From Nematocida homosporus (lineage: Eukaryota > Microsporidia), in the NCBI RefSeq assembly GCF_024244095.1, contig NW_026250686.1, forward strand, positions 62,001 to 126,000: a stretch of DNA of 64,000 nucleotides. Reading direction: 5' to 3'. This document shows positions 32,691-42,113 of this stretch, one piece after another (the first letter of the stretch is position 1; each line of letters starts with the position of its first letter). The notes under the pieces were generated by a model. That model did no database searches. It was not told where the DNA came from and saw nothing but the letters and a program-made list of their open reading frames with translations. Both the position numbers and the translations under genes were made by a program.

Positions 32691-35600
32691 ATGTCGCTAT
32701 CTCCTTATATGAATAGGTTGTCGGTTATTTATGGGTTGGGTTGGGTTAAGATTGGGTTGAGTTGGGGCTTTGCTTGTGAATGGCTGATTGGGGTTGGTTG
32801 GGGCTTTGGATTAGTCTTGGGCTCGGGGTACTGGCGGGGTTTACTTAAGGGCTGGAAAATTAAGGTGGTTAGAAGTTGGTTTGGTCTTGGTTTCTCGGTT
32901 GGCTTGGGGTTGGTGTTGGTGTTGGGTAGAGTTAGTGGATCTAGTCTGAATACGATGGGTGAGTGTCGAAATATTAGTGATGTGTGTGTGAATGCTCGAG
33001 CGGGATTGCTGGATGCAGAGTCTATGTTTGAGGCTCTGTACAGTATTGGAATTGTATGTGCTGGCTTTGATTATACTGTGCAGATGACTTGTGCGACTCC
33101 TCAACAAGGTTTGGCGGCTGCTTCTGATTCTAGTTTAGTAGATACAGATGAGACGTTGGTCAATACGCCTATTTATGCGATTGGGTACATAGGTGCTTAT
33201 ATTCACTTTATACTGCCGAAATATACACGTGCCCAAGCCCAGGATGCTTTGGAGTTATTAAGAACGATTGTGGTTATTAGATGTTCTGCTTGTCGAGTTA
33301 TTTATAGCTTGGGTAATCCGGATTGTTATCAGCTGAACATGCAAATTCTATCTCGAGTTGTTAACATGTTTGATTGCGATAGATTGAGGATTTCTTTGGC
33401 TGAAGATCAGCAGGGACTGGTATACGGTCTTGGGTTAGATGAAAAGAAGTGTAGGGATGAAGCCCAGAATACAGTTTTGCATGCGATTTACTCTTCCAAG
33501 TATCAACTGGAGCTTATAACTACTAAGTCAATGACGCTTTGGGAATTGGTAAATAGTGGAATTGCCTTTGCTCGGCCATTTTCTTGTATCATCTTTCAAG
33601 AATGGGAGTTTCAAGATGCCCATTTTATTCGCCGGCTGCCACTAATAAACGGCTATACTCTCTTCTTTGTGAATTTACCTAAAGTGACTAACATTGATCT
33701 TTGGGTGCTTCAAATGCCAGTTCCTAGATGCCATAAGATTCATATTGTTAGTTCGGCGGCTACAGAAGTAACACTACGTGGTCTTGAGAATGTTGATGCT
33801 ATTCATCCGGGGATAGTTCTGGAGGCATCTTGGGAAACTATTCTGCACCTGTGCAAACATAACAGGTCTCCGATTAAAGTTCATACTCTCTTGGGTTTGG
33901 ATATTTCTTATGAATCTGTCTATCTGCTGCGGCAAACATGCTGTCTCCAACCGCATAAGTTGTGCGTCTTTGCTACTCTGGTTATTTGCCAAATCCTCCC
34001 TAATATGCCCTGTCGGACCAAATCGGCTTATAGCCTGCTCTACACCCGTAAAGCTATTGCCAGGCATGGAATTTCGGCAAAAGAGCTTTGGGTCCAGTAT
34101 AAGGATAAACGGGATGACCTGTACAACTCGATCAGTACACTTCGCTTTATCGGAGCAATATCTCGTATACCGAGTCAAGTTTGGTCACGCGACGTTATAT
34201 GTTGTGGTAACATTCTTAATGATCCCGATTGGATGCTTAGAAGACCTGTTTTGATTGAGCTTTGCCATATTGATTTTGATTACTGGATTACTAACCATAA
34301 AAACTACTATGGTGTGTCTTTCTGCCAAAACATACGCTACACAATTATCGAGATTAACGGAAGTCAGCTTCCTGGTCCTCTGGCCATCCAAAGGTATGCA
34401 GAAACCGTATCTATCTTTCGGAATATCACAGCTCAAGAACTTAGAATCGTGAATATTGGTGACAATAATCCAAATCAGGAATCTAGTGAGTTTAATACAG
34501 ATGCTCTGGATACAGAATGTAATCGCCGGCCTATGGCTAAACTTAATCTTAAGGTGAACACCTTAGTGCTAGATAATATTGATCTACGTATTCTTTATTG
34601 GATGCTAAGGGTTTACAACTTTATCAACCCAATTAAACTGTACATTATGAACCAGCGCTTCAAGAACATGGCCATTGTTCAACTTCTTGCCCATCCTATC
34701 GGCCAGAAGATTGCCTTACTAGTAATTAATGGCTTCTCTGAGCTAGATGAAATCAAGTACTTCCACCAACGAGAGAAAATCGAGGGCTTCTCCCTATTCA
34801 GATACATAGAGAGAGAGAATAAACTGGGCGTATCTCCCCAGTATCTTGGCCTGTCCAAACTGTCCCTACAGACAGGTGCTCTTAATTACAGGGCATATGC
34901 TACAATCCTGCGCTGGTTTTTGAACTATGGCATTAAGTCACAATTTATACTATTCCAAACCTACATCGCAAGAAAGCCCAATACTATCCCAAATCTGAGG
35001 AATAATAATGAGTTGACTCTTTACGATATCGACCTGGATTCCTTAAAATACGATTTCATCTCTTCTCAAACTACTAACCCAACCCGACCAACCCGGAATT
35101 TAAACCCCTCCCGGCCATTCCAAGGATCTCATTCCCCAAAATACTCAGTGAAGAACCTGTTCTTACGTTTCCACAAGAACCAATCACTAACTGAAGTCGA
35201 CTTAGTGACTATTATTCACTGGGTTGCTAGCCAATTTAAGGATACAACTACTCTACACCTAGCAAATGTCAATGTATCAGAAAGTGAATGGACAGTAATC
35301 ACCTCACGTAAATACTTTATCATTGAACTAGATAGACTTAAGAGTATTCAAATTGACGGATCAATCCCAAATAATCCGAGCAGTCCATCTACCATGGTGC
35401 TACTTCAGTCGTTCCACCGCTGTTTATTAAAGAACCTTCATAATCCTAAGGGCGAATTTACTGCACTTGCATCTACAATGCTCTATCGGCTGGCCAGACG
35501 CTCGGACTCAGTCGAGGGCATCATTCCAAATTCCATTAGCCCCAAGGCCTCTTTTCAAAACATCACCAAGTATATCAAAGAAAACGGCACCGCCATTAAA

Positions 35601-36038
35601 TGTTCGACCTGTCGTCGTGACCTTTATGCACCACCAAAGGAAGCAGAAGAAGCGGATGTGGACGACTCAACCGCCCCTACTCCGTTTTCTGCCTTCAACC
35701 CAGATGACAATTTCGCAGCTGCCTGTTATTTTGAATGTGGCCATTTCGTCTGTAGTCTTTGTGTGATCGGTTTTGTCAAACTCGATACTTGCCCGATATG
35801 CCGAAGGACTAGAATTATTAAGAACTTCCATCACTTAACAAGTATTCCCGCAGCCAATCTCCCCTTTGCAGAGAGCATTGTTGCTGTTTCTAAGGCCAAG
35901 ATTGAATGGGTCAAACGCCAGGCATGGAATGACGGCTACATCTACTTTTACCAGGCCTATGCCCATTTAACCACTCTACTCGCCGACCTTCCAAAAGACA
36001 CAAACCCAAACCCACCCCAAGCAATCTACCTTATTTGA
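32691..36038 (+). CDS. Secreted/membrane LRR-like protein with C-terminal RING finger
   Basis: 1115 aa, unrecognised family with a paralogue at 50682-52555. The N-terminal ~85 residues are hydrophobic and Gly/Trp/Leu-rich, ending in a signal-peptide-like stretch (VGLGLVLVLGRVSG). The middle ~850 residues have irregular leucine-rich units (for example LKVNTLVLDNIDLRILYWML). A C3HC4-type RING finger lies at about 970-1042: IKCSTCRRDL, FECGHFVCSLC and DTCPICRR. RING domains usually recruit E2 ubiquitin-conjugating enzymes. A signal peptide plus RING would suggest either a membrane ubiquitin ligase or an effector exported to the host; this is inference. No ATG exists upstream in frame; the first is 32691, though part of the N-terminus is G/T-repeat-derived and the start is uncertain. 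Confidence 0.75.
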   Translation: MSLSPYMNRLSVIYGLGWVKIGLSWGFACEWLIGVGWGFGLVLGSGYWRGLLKGWKIKVVRSWFGLGFSVGLGLVLVLGRVSGSSLNTMGECRNISDVCVNARAGLLDAESMFEALYSIGIVCAGFDYTVQMTCATPQQGLAAASDSSLVDTDETLVNTPIYAIGYIGAYIHFILPKYTRAQAQDALELLRTIVVIRCSACRVIYSLGNPDCYQLNMQILSRVVNMFDCDRLRISLAEDQQGLVYGLGLDEKKCRDEAQNTVLHAIYSSKYQLELITTKSMTLWELVNSGIAFARPFSCIIFQEWEFQDAHFIRRLPLINGYTLFFVNLPKVTNIDLWVLQMPVPRCHKIHIVSSAATEVTLRGLENVDAIHPGIVLEASWETILHLCKHNRSPIKVHTLLGLDISYESVYLLRQTCCLQPHKLCVFATLVICQILPNMPCRTKSAYSLLYTRKAIARHGISAKELWVQYKDKRDDLYNSISTLRFIGAISRIPSQVWSRDVICCGNILNDPDWMLRRPVLIELCHIDFDYWITNHKNYYGVSFCQNIRYTIIEINGSQLPGPLAIQRYAETVSIFRNITAQELRIVNIGDNNPNQESSEFNTDALDTECNRRPMAKLNLKVNTLVLDNIDLRILYWMLRVYNFINPIKLYIMNQRFKNMAIVQLLAHPIGQKIALLVINGFSELDEIKYFHQREKIEGFSLFRYIERENKLGVSPQYLGLSKLSLQTGALNYRAYATILRWFLNYGIKSQFILFQTYIARKPNTIPNLRNNNELTLYDIDLDSLKYDFISSQTTNPTRPTRNLNPSRPFQGSHSPKYSVKNLFLRFHKNQSLTEVDLVTIIHWVASQFKDTTTLHLANVNVSESEWTVITSRKYFIIELDRLKSIQIDGSIPNNPSSPSTMVLLQSFHRCLLKNLHNPKGEFTALASTMLYRLARRSDSVEGIIPNSISPKASFQNITKYIKENGTAIKCSTCRRDLYAPPKEAEEADVDDSTAPTPFSAFNPDDNFAAACYFECGHFVCSLCVIGFVKLDTCPICRRTRIIKNFHHLTSIPAANLPFAESIVAVSKAKIEWVKRQAWNDGYIYFYQAYAHLTTLLADLPKDTNPNPPQAIYLI

Positions 36039-36813
36039 TTTAAAGGTGAATAAATCAGCAGATTCTATCTTTAAATCCCAATAAGTAGATAAAATCATAA
36101 CTTACGCAAGCCCAGTACCTCAAGGCAAACATCTATCTCTTTTACTGTCATTCTAAACCCAACTTTAAAGCTAACTTAAGCACCAGTATATTATCCCACA
36201 ATCTCTACTCAATAAAATCAGTGTTAATTCACTTACTCACTACTAACTCAATCCCAACTCAATCTTAACCCAACCCCTTCCCTTCTTTATCTAACTCAAC
36301 TCAATACTAACTCAATACTAACTCAACTCAACTTAACTCAATTGAAATTCTAAACTAAATCTAACCCGATCATAAATTCAAATAAACTCAGTTCAATTTC
36401 ACTTTTACTTTACTCTACTTTAACCCAGATATTAAACTATTCCAATTTATTCAACTCAATACATGACTTAGAACAGATAGTTAGTCTATATACAATAAAA
36501 CAACTTAACAACATCTACAACTTAATAAAGTCTAGACATAACTCAATCTAAACCAACCCAATCTAATCTAAACTAACTCAATCTACACATCACCTAACCA
36601 CAACATAACCCCACACAATCTAAACACAACCCAAACCCCACCCCACCCCACTCAACCCAATCTAATCAAACCCAAATTAAAATAACTGTTATGTTTATCT
36701 CTATCTTTATATAAAGTTAGCTGCTAAAGTGATGTTATCTTAAGCCCCAAGCTAAGTACTAACCCAATACTAACACCAAGTTAAGCTAGCACTACTATAT
36801 GACCTGGAAGTCT
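36039..36813. repeat. C/A-rich convergent intergenic region
   Basis: After an AATAAA near 36050 there are C/A-rich pentamers over most of the length. No gene or structured RNA recognised. Confidence 0.5.
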
Positions 36814-37461
36814 TTATTTTACCATGTCCAATGTATCCTGGAGATAGAATACGTCTATTTTACCATAATTAGAAGAAAAAGTAACAATGTTCTCATTCTT
36901 ATTCTCTGATTGCGGAAAGTCTAAAAGAGTCCCAGGTGGGGTTTTAACGGCAAAAAGTGAGATAGCCGAAAAATCACTAATCTCCTTTAAATCTAAATAA
37001 GTAACATAAGCTAAACTCATATTGTCCTCTTGACAAGCCAATTGTTGCAACTCTGCATTTACTTGAGCCAACTCAGTATTAAGATCCTTCTCAGCCCGTA
37101 ACAAACTTTCTATCTCACTAAGCTCTTTAGTCCCTGGAAAAGTCGTTCCCCCACAATCACTACACTTATTACGCCCTTGATTACCAATATAGAGGACATT
37201 GTTTTTGAGCTTCTTTTTTATGAAACCAATACCTTCTAAGACATTAGTGATGTCATAAAGTCTGCGTTTGTGAATCTCTAAAGTAGTAGCAGCATAATTA
37301 AGATCTAATTCAAGCTGAGGAGACTCTTTTAGAAGTTTTAAGAACTTCTGAGTGATAACACCTAATGAACTTTCCATCCGACTGGTCAAAGTAGACTTGG
37401 CTTCAGATATATCGATATCGGAAAGGAAGGTAAAGAGACTGCTAGTAGGTGAATTATGCAT
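36814..37461 (-). CDS. E2F-family transcription factor
   Basis: 215 aa. The winged-helix DNA-binding domain is clear: VITQKFLKLLKESP, then LDLNYAATTLEIHKRRLYD and ITNVLEGIGFIKKKLKNN (RRxYDITNVLEGIG, about 66-79), then YIGN. A coiled-coil dimerisation stretch (about 105-135) and a marked-box-like part (ISLFAVKTPPGTLLDFPQ, compare KAPPGTxLEVP) follow. Four cysteines, two in KCSDCGG, lie in between. E2F normally dimerises with DP and controls S-phase genes; no DP partner is visible here. A Med18-like gene is divergent with 46 bp between ATGs. Confidence 0.9.
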   Translation of the reverse strand: MHNSPTSSLFTFLSDIDISEAKSTLTSRMESSLGVITQKFLKLLKESPQLELDLNYAATTLEIHKRRLYDITNVLEGIGFIKKKLKNNVLYIGNQGRNKCSDCGGTTFPGTKELSEIESLLRAEKDLNTELAQVNAELQQLACQEDNMSLAYVTYLDLKEISDFSAISLFAVKTPPGTLLDFPQSENKNENIVTFSSNYGKIDVFYLQDTLDMVK

Positions 37462-37507
37462 GTTCTAAATAAAAATTAAGTCATCATTAATGTGTAATTT
37501 TTAGGCG

Positions 37508-38041
37508 ATGGAGTGCTTATTATGTGGTGTAACGTCTAGATTGGAAGAAATGATCCGTTATATATCTTTATGTGGTCATGGATTTCGAGTTGAGCGAGTA
37601 GAAGAGGTTGTTTATACGTTATTGGGCTATACTTTGATTTGGTCGCAAGAAAAGGTAGTTTATACAAGTGAGATAAGCGGATGTGGTGAAGAGGGGGAGA
37701 GTTCTTATCTGAAAGTAATATTTCCTGCTGATAAGAGTAAGTCTAGGAAGTCTTTAACTCGTCGGGTGATTAGGAATAAAGTTTGGCAAGCAGAAGGACT
37801 TATTGGTATTCTTGAGGGAATTGGCTGTCAAGATAGACGGGAGAGGAGTTATACAAGGAAGGTTTATGGGTTTAAAGGGGCGGAAGTGATTATTGTTCAG
37901 AAAGAGAATGAGCAGATAGTAGTAGTAAGGGCGCAACAGAGTCAGGATGGTGAGGCTGTTCTAGAAGAGGTCAAAGCTAAGTTAAGTATTTGGATAGATT
38001 TAATCATTCCTCCAGAGGGTATCTGGCCATTACTCTTTTAA
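37508..38041 (+). CDS. Mediator subunit Med18-like
   Basis: 177 aa. It starts MECLLCGVTSRLEEMIRYIS (compare MEYLLQGSVLDHSLESLIHRL of Med18), has SLTRRVIRNKVWQAEGLIGI then LEGIGCQDRRERSYTRKVYGFKGAEV (compare VRNCVDIATSENLTDFLMEMGF...FVAKGHLFRKGIMKIMV) and ends in a beta-rich part with IWIDLIIPPEG. Med18 with Med20 forms the movable jaw of the Mediator head. The similarity is by eye but runs end to end and length is near normal. TTTTTAGGC precedes the ATG, as before DRG1. Confidence 0.6.
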   Translation: MECLLCGVTSRLEEMIRYISLCGHGFRVERVEEVVYTLLGYTLIWSQEKVVYTSEISGCGEEGESSYLKVIFPADKSKSRKSLTRRVIRNKVWQAEGLIGILEGIGCQDRRERSYTRKVYGFKGAEVIIVQKENEQIVVVRAQQSQDGEAVLEEVKAKLSIWIDLIIPPEGIWPLLF

Positions 38042-38533
38042 ATTACGTTTGGTGTTGGTATTGGGTTGAGTTGGTATTGAGTTGGGTGGTTTGGGTTGAG
38101 TTGGGTTGAGTTGGGTGGTTTGGGTTGTGTGGTTTTAGGATGATTAGATTTAGGGTGGTAGGAGATAAGTAGTTGGGAGTTACGTAATTGGTATTATGTG
38201 GTTTGTTTTAGGGTGGTTAGATTAGTATTATGTGGTTAGTATTACGTAATTAGATTACGTAATTGGTTTAGGGTGGTAGGAGATAAGCAGTTGTTAGATT
38301 GAGTGGTAGGAGATAAGCAGTTGGTAATTGCCTAAAAAGGAAAACAACAAATAAATGGTCTAATGCGATAAGCTGGAAAAACAAAATAAACAGTTGAATA
38401 GTACTATCTGAATAAATAACAACTCGATAGTAAATACTTTATAGATTACTTGGTTTAGATTGAATTTGGACTTGTCTGAATAAGACTGGCCAATACTTTA
38501 CCTAAACTAGTTAAGATAGAGTCTTAATGAATA
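38042..38533. repeat. G/T-rich convergent intergenic region
   Basis: GGGTTGAGTTGG tracts, then repeats of GGTGGTAGGAGATAAGCAGTTG (three imperfect copies, about 38152-38335) with TTACGTAATT units. CCTAAAAAGGAAA is at about 38335. No gene. Confidence 0.6.
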
Positions 38534-39748
38534 TTAGACTTCCATGCACTGGTTCTGACACGAACTGTCTGAAAAAAGATGACTAAGATCCTTTTCCAGT
38601 GAGTAGTTATTGGCAAAAGCCAAATCAAAAGATAAAGGAATAGTTTGAATAATAGCTGCTTTAGGATTCGGTAAAGGATCCATCAGAATAGCTCTTACTA
38701 TTTTCTTAGGAATATCTGTCTCTTGGAATTGCATACTAGGAAAGAGTTCTAAAATATGCGAGTAACAAGCATGTTGTAATAATGCTCTAATCTTAGTCTG
38801 TTGGGCTAAAGATAGTTCAGAGTAGATATCACGTAAAAAGTGTCCAAAAGACTCCAAGGTTATGTTAAAAGTACAAGTGGGCCGATGGTATCTTTGGTAA
38901 GTCCGTAAGAGAAAAGCTGCTTCCCGAGAAGCCAAACTATCAAAAGAACCAACATACCCACCAAACTTCTCAATTTGCGTTCTAAATCCACCAGCATCCA
39001 CTAAAGTAGCATACTTAGTTAGTAATCTTAAACTCTTCAGTCGATTAGTTTCAGCCGCAATAAACTCAACTACTACTGCTTTGATTTGCCGGTTCAATGT
39101 ACTAAGCACCACAACTAACCACTCAAATGTCTCTCCAAACACTTTCTCTGCCCCCAAAGCCTTCTTAATCAGTACTATCCAATCTCCCAGGTACTCAGCC
39201 ACTATCTGTTGCAACATAGCATTACTACTAACTCCTACACCAGTAATACCTCCACTACTACTACTACTACTACCACAACCATTACTACTACTAGCATTGA
39301 TATGTCCATTAAGACTATTAAGATGACTACTAAGATGACTATTAAGACTATTAAGACTATTAAGACCATTAAGACTATTAAGACTACTATTACAAGCACC
39401 TTCACTAAAACTCTCACTAGCACTGAGATCTCGCAACTCAACTCGACCGCGACTTAACCAATGCGTAGCAGCTATCTTTAAGACATCACCACGTTCAAAT
39501 AAAGGAAGTATATATCGGGGCAAAATAAACGGATATCTAACTACATGTAACAACTTAATCCCACACTCAATCAGTATATTACTCCTCTCAGTCGAGAGTA
39601 ACCAGTGCAGAGATTGGCTAAAAAGCATATCTTTATGCATATCAGACAAATTTGGAAATTCAATCTGAACTCGACGGAAGAACTCTTCATATTCAGTAGG
39701 CATACCACTGTAGTTTTTCAAATTAGCTATAGCCGCTGTGTAACTCAT
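38534..39748 (-). CDS. Hypothetical helical protein with Ser/Asn linker
   Basis: 404 aa, not recognised. Two helical halves (about 1-110 and 175-400) are joined by a Ser/Leu/Asn-rich linker (about 120-165, repeats of NSL) encoded by 9-bp repeats. No signal peptide, no membrane segment, few charged clusters. The start codon directly abuts the stop of the preceding small gene (TAG then ATG, zero spacing). It belongs to the compact island 38534-41820 with Tfb5 and Pus7. A nuclear housekeeping role is a guess from context only. Confidence 0.7.
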   Translation of the reverse strand: MSYTAAIANLKNYSGMPTEYEEFFRRVQIEFPNLSDMHKDMLFSQSLHWLLSTERSNILIECGIKLLHVVRYPFILPRYILPLFERGDVLKIAATHWLSRGRVELRDLSASESFSEGACNSSLNSLNGLNSLNSLNSHLSSHLNSLNGHINASSSNGCGSSSSSSGGITGVGVSSNAMLQQIVAEYLGDWIVLIKKALGAEKVFGETFEWLVVVLSTLNRQIKAVVVEFIAAETNRLKSLRLLTKYATLVDAGGFRTQIEKFGGYVGSFDSLASREAAFLLRTYQRYHRPTCTFNITLESFGHFLRDIYSELSLAQQTKIRALLQHACYSHILELFPSMQFQETDIPKKIVRAILMDPLPNPKAAIIQTIPLSFDLAFANNYSLEKDLSHLFSDSSCQNQCMEV

Positions 39749-39958
39749 CTATAATTTTTTGCGGTCTTTTTGGCTATTTACCCGATCTAGTAAGTCTAAG
39801 TACGATTGTTTAAGATTCTTATACCCTCTTTGATAGGGTTTAGTCTCTCTTAACTCATTTTCTTTCTTAGATAAGATTTCAGTTAAGTTGTTAATTTTGA
39901 TTTGTAAATGCACAATATAAATGATAAGAAGAAGAACTAGGAGGTCAGCGATAGCCAT
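39749..39958 (-). CDS. Small single-pass membrane protein
   Basis: 69 aa: N-terminal transmembrane segment (about 3-20, IADLLVLLLIIYIVHL) followed by a coiled-coil, basic tail (LTEILSKKENEL...SQKDRKKL). It is not recognised and has the shape of small accessory subunits of membrane complexes or organelle tethers. It lies 6 bp downstream of the Tfb5 stop, and its stop touches the next ATG, which supports a real gene. Confidence 0.6.
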   Translation of the reverse strand: MAIADLLVLLLIIYIVHLQIKINNLTEILSKKENELRETKPYQRGYKNLKQSYLDLLDRVNSQKDRKKL

Positions 39959-39964
39959 GCAAAA

Positions 39965-40165
39965 TTAGTCGAAGCTCTTTTTTACTATATGGTTGATCAT
40001 TCGTTCGGTTTCTTCTTCTATTTTACTTAGATATTTGCGATCAATAAAGAGAGTATTATCATCAATATCATGAATTATAAAGTTATGTTCGCGATTAAGG
40101 CGGACAACGATTTGTTTGATAGAAGCATCGCATTTAAGAAGAGTACCCTTTATAGCCTTTACCAT
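39965..40165 (-). CDS. TFB5: TFIIH subunit Tfb5 (TTDA/p8)
   Basis: 66 aa. MVKAIKGTLLKCDASIKQIV then HDIDDNTLFI and ETERMINHI match Tfb5 over its whole length (family pattern: KGxLxxCDxxxKxxI... DLDDxHLFV...). Tfb5 stabilises TFIIH by binding Tfb2 and is needed for transcription and nucleotide excision repair. A 7-residue extension upstream would overlap the divergent Pus7 gene; ATG 40165 fits the family start and leaves 11 bp between the two ATGs. Confidence 0.9.
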   Translation of the reverse strand: MVKAIKGTLLKCDASIKQIVVRLNREHNFIIHDIDDNTLFIDRKYLSKIEEETERMINHIVKKSFD

Positions 40166-40176
40166 TTTTAGAAAAA

Positions 40177-41820
40177 ATGGACTCATTCAAGTGGTTAGCT
40201 TGCTTATCAGCTGGAAAACAATATGACGCGATTTTGAAGGAGAGAGAGGAAGACTTTATTGTACGGGAAGGGGGGCCTGATGGACGGTTGTTAAATGTAG
40301 GGGAGGTTGTGAATCGGGCTGAATTGTTGCTTTTAGAGGGATTACCTTTGATACCGCGTGGGTTTATCAAGCGGGTTTTAGATAGAGAAGAGATAGTAAG
40401 ACATAGGGAAGTATTAGGGAAGATTGTAGGAATACCTGATAAGGAAGGAAGACAAAAAGTTCATCAGTTATATTCAATGCATCCGTTTGTTTATACTAAG
40501 ACTATTAAGAACCAGAGTGGAAGTACTGATATTTTAGTACTCTTTGATACTCATCATAAGCAGCATATATATTCAGTTTGTGTGACTAAGAAAGGACGAA
40601 CTTCCCATGAAGCAATTAAGATGGTGGCTAGTTTATTACGTGTGGCAGAACATGATGTGATGTTTGCTGGTAATAAGGATAAAAAGGGTATTACGACTCA
40701 GCGAATTAGTGTAGCTAAAGTGGCTTTTATTGACTTGTACAAGGCTTGTCATGCGGAGAAGAAGAGTAAGGATGATGAAACCTTATCTCCGGATAATCAG
40801 TTTGCAACACGTGAAGTGCAAGAATCGGACTTACCGGCTGAGGATATAGTAGTAGTAGAGTACGAGACAATTAGTGCTGAGTTGGATAAGGCAGTAGTTG
40901 AACTGGCCGGGCTTAAGGAGCAGAAAGAACAAAGCGATGAAGAGTACTTGGCGACTGTCTTAGGATTTGAACAGGAAGTTCAACTAACTACCATTACACG
41001 GATTCATAATAGAATAGGACTAGGTGATCTGTCTAAGAACAGGTTCTACTTACGACTTAAAGTATCTGGTGATGAACAAACTATTCACCAATCAGTAGTT
41101 GACTTGAAAACTAAAGGATTCCCGAACTACTATGGCCGACAACGGTTTGGGTATAACATGAACAATTCTGAGGTCGGTAAACTTCTTCTAGACCGTAAGT
41201 TTGATGAGGCTTTAGATACGATCATTCAGAGTCTTTCCTCTTTAGAAAACTCAACGAAAGTCCAGGATACGCTTGCTTGTATTCGAGAAGGCAAACTTAA
41301 AGAAGCTAGTCTTACTATACCGCCTAAATTTCATACGGAAAAGCAGATCTTACGAGGTCTCAGTCGGGGCGTACCTCCAAAACAGATCTTTCAAATGATC
41401 AGAAGAGAGAACCGTATGATATACATGCATAGTTATCAAAGCATGCTTTTTAATGATATGCTTGAATCAAGATTAAAGAAAGGTCTGAATCCCCAGGAAT
41501 ATACAGGCGGCCGACTTTGGGTGGGTTCAATTACTTCACAAGAAGAGATCCACAACCATATTAAGGAAACAAGCACTCCAGATTTAGACACTCTCTTCTT
41601 ACCTCTATTCCCAAAACCAGCCGCCGGCAGTCCACCTCCCCCACACAATTCTTTGTGTCCTAAAGGCGGATATCGCAAAGCCATCATTCATCCCGAGAAT
41701 TTGACCTATTCCCTCAAGGAAGGCACACTTTCCCTCTCCTTTGATTTACCACCCGGCACATACGCAACTATGGTCATCAAAGAAATCACCAAGAACGGCA
41801 CCAAAGAAGTCACCTGGTAA
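40177..41820 (+). CDS. PUS7: tRNA/snRNA pseudouridine synthase Pus7 (TruD family)
   Basis: 547 aa. The TruD catalytic motif AGNKDKKGITTQR is at about 165-177 with the catalytic Asp at about 169. Other family motifs are DFIVREGGPDG near the N-terminus, GFPNYYGRQRFG (about 315-325), and IYMHSYQSMLFNDMLE in the last third. In yeast Pus7 modifies U2 snRNA (position 35) and cytoplasmic tRNAs; U2 itself lies in this window. The Asp-containing core is followed by a lineage-specific charged insertion (about 200-260). Divergent from Tfb5, 11 bp between ATGs. Confidence 0.93.
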   Translation: MDSFKWLACLSAGKQYDAILKEREEDFIVREGGPDGRLLNVGEVVNRAELLLLEGLPLIPRGFIKRVLDREEIVRHREVLGKIVGIPDKEGRQKVHQLYSMHPFVYTKTIKNQSGSTDILVLFDTHHKQHIYSVCVTKKGRTSHEAIKMVASLLRVAEHDVMFAGNKDKKGITTQRISVAKVAFIDLYKACHAEKKSKDDETLSPDNQFATREVQESDLPAEDIVVVEYETISAELDKAVVELAGLKEQKEQSDEEYLATVLGFEQEVQLTTITRIHNRIGLGDLSKNRFYLRLKVSGDEQTIHQSVVDLKTKGFPNYYGRQRFGYNMNNSEVGKLLLDRKFDEALDTIIQSLSSLENSTKVQDTLACIREGKLKEASLTIPPKFHTEKQILRGLSRGVPPKQIFQMIRRENRMIYMHSYQSMLFNDMLESRLKKGLNPQEYTGGRLWVGSITSQEEIHNHIKETSTPDLDTLFLPLFPKPAAGSPPPPHNSLCPKGGYRKAIIHPENLTYSLKEGTLSLSFDLPPGTYATMVIKEITKNGTKEVTW

Positions 41821-42113
41821 GAACTCAGTATCAGTAAGAGCCCAGCATCCATTTAAGCAAGTTAGCATTATATTACCACCAATTTATCTTATCTCACCAT
41901 TAAAATAACATAGTCTTATCTTATCTTATCTTAACCTTATCTTAACACAACACAATATTATCACAACTCAACTCAACCCAATCTTATCTTATCTTACCAC
42001 AACACACCACACCACACCACAATCATATCTTATCTTATCATAACACAACCACAACCCAATCTTATCTTAACACAACTCAATACAATATCATATTAACTCC
42101 TTTATTCTCTCTA
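41821..42113. repeat. C/A-rich convergent intergenic region
   Basis: CTTATCTTATCTTAAC and ACAACACACCACACC units. Nothing else seen. Confidence 0.5.

Noticed and set aside
39209..39457. Thr/Ile-rich frames on both strands
   Set aside because: Shadow translations of the repeat encoding the Ser/Asn linker of the 404-aa protein.
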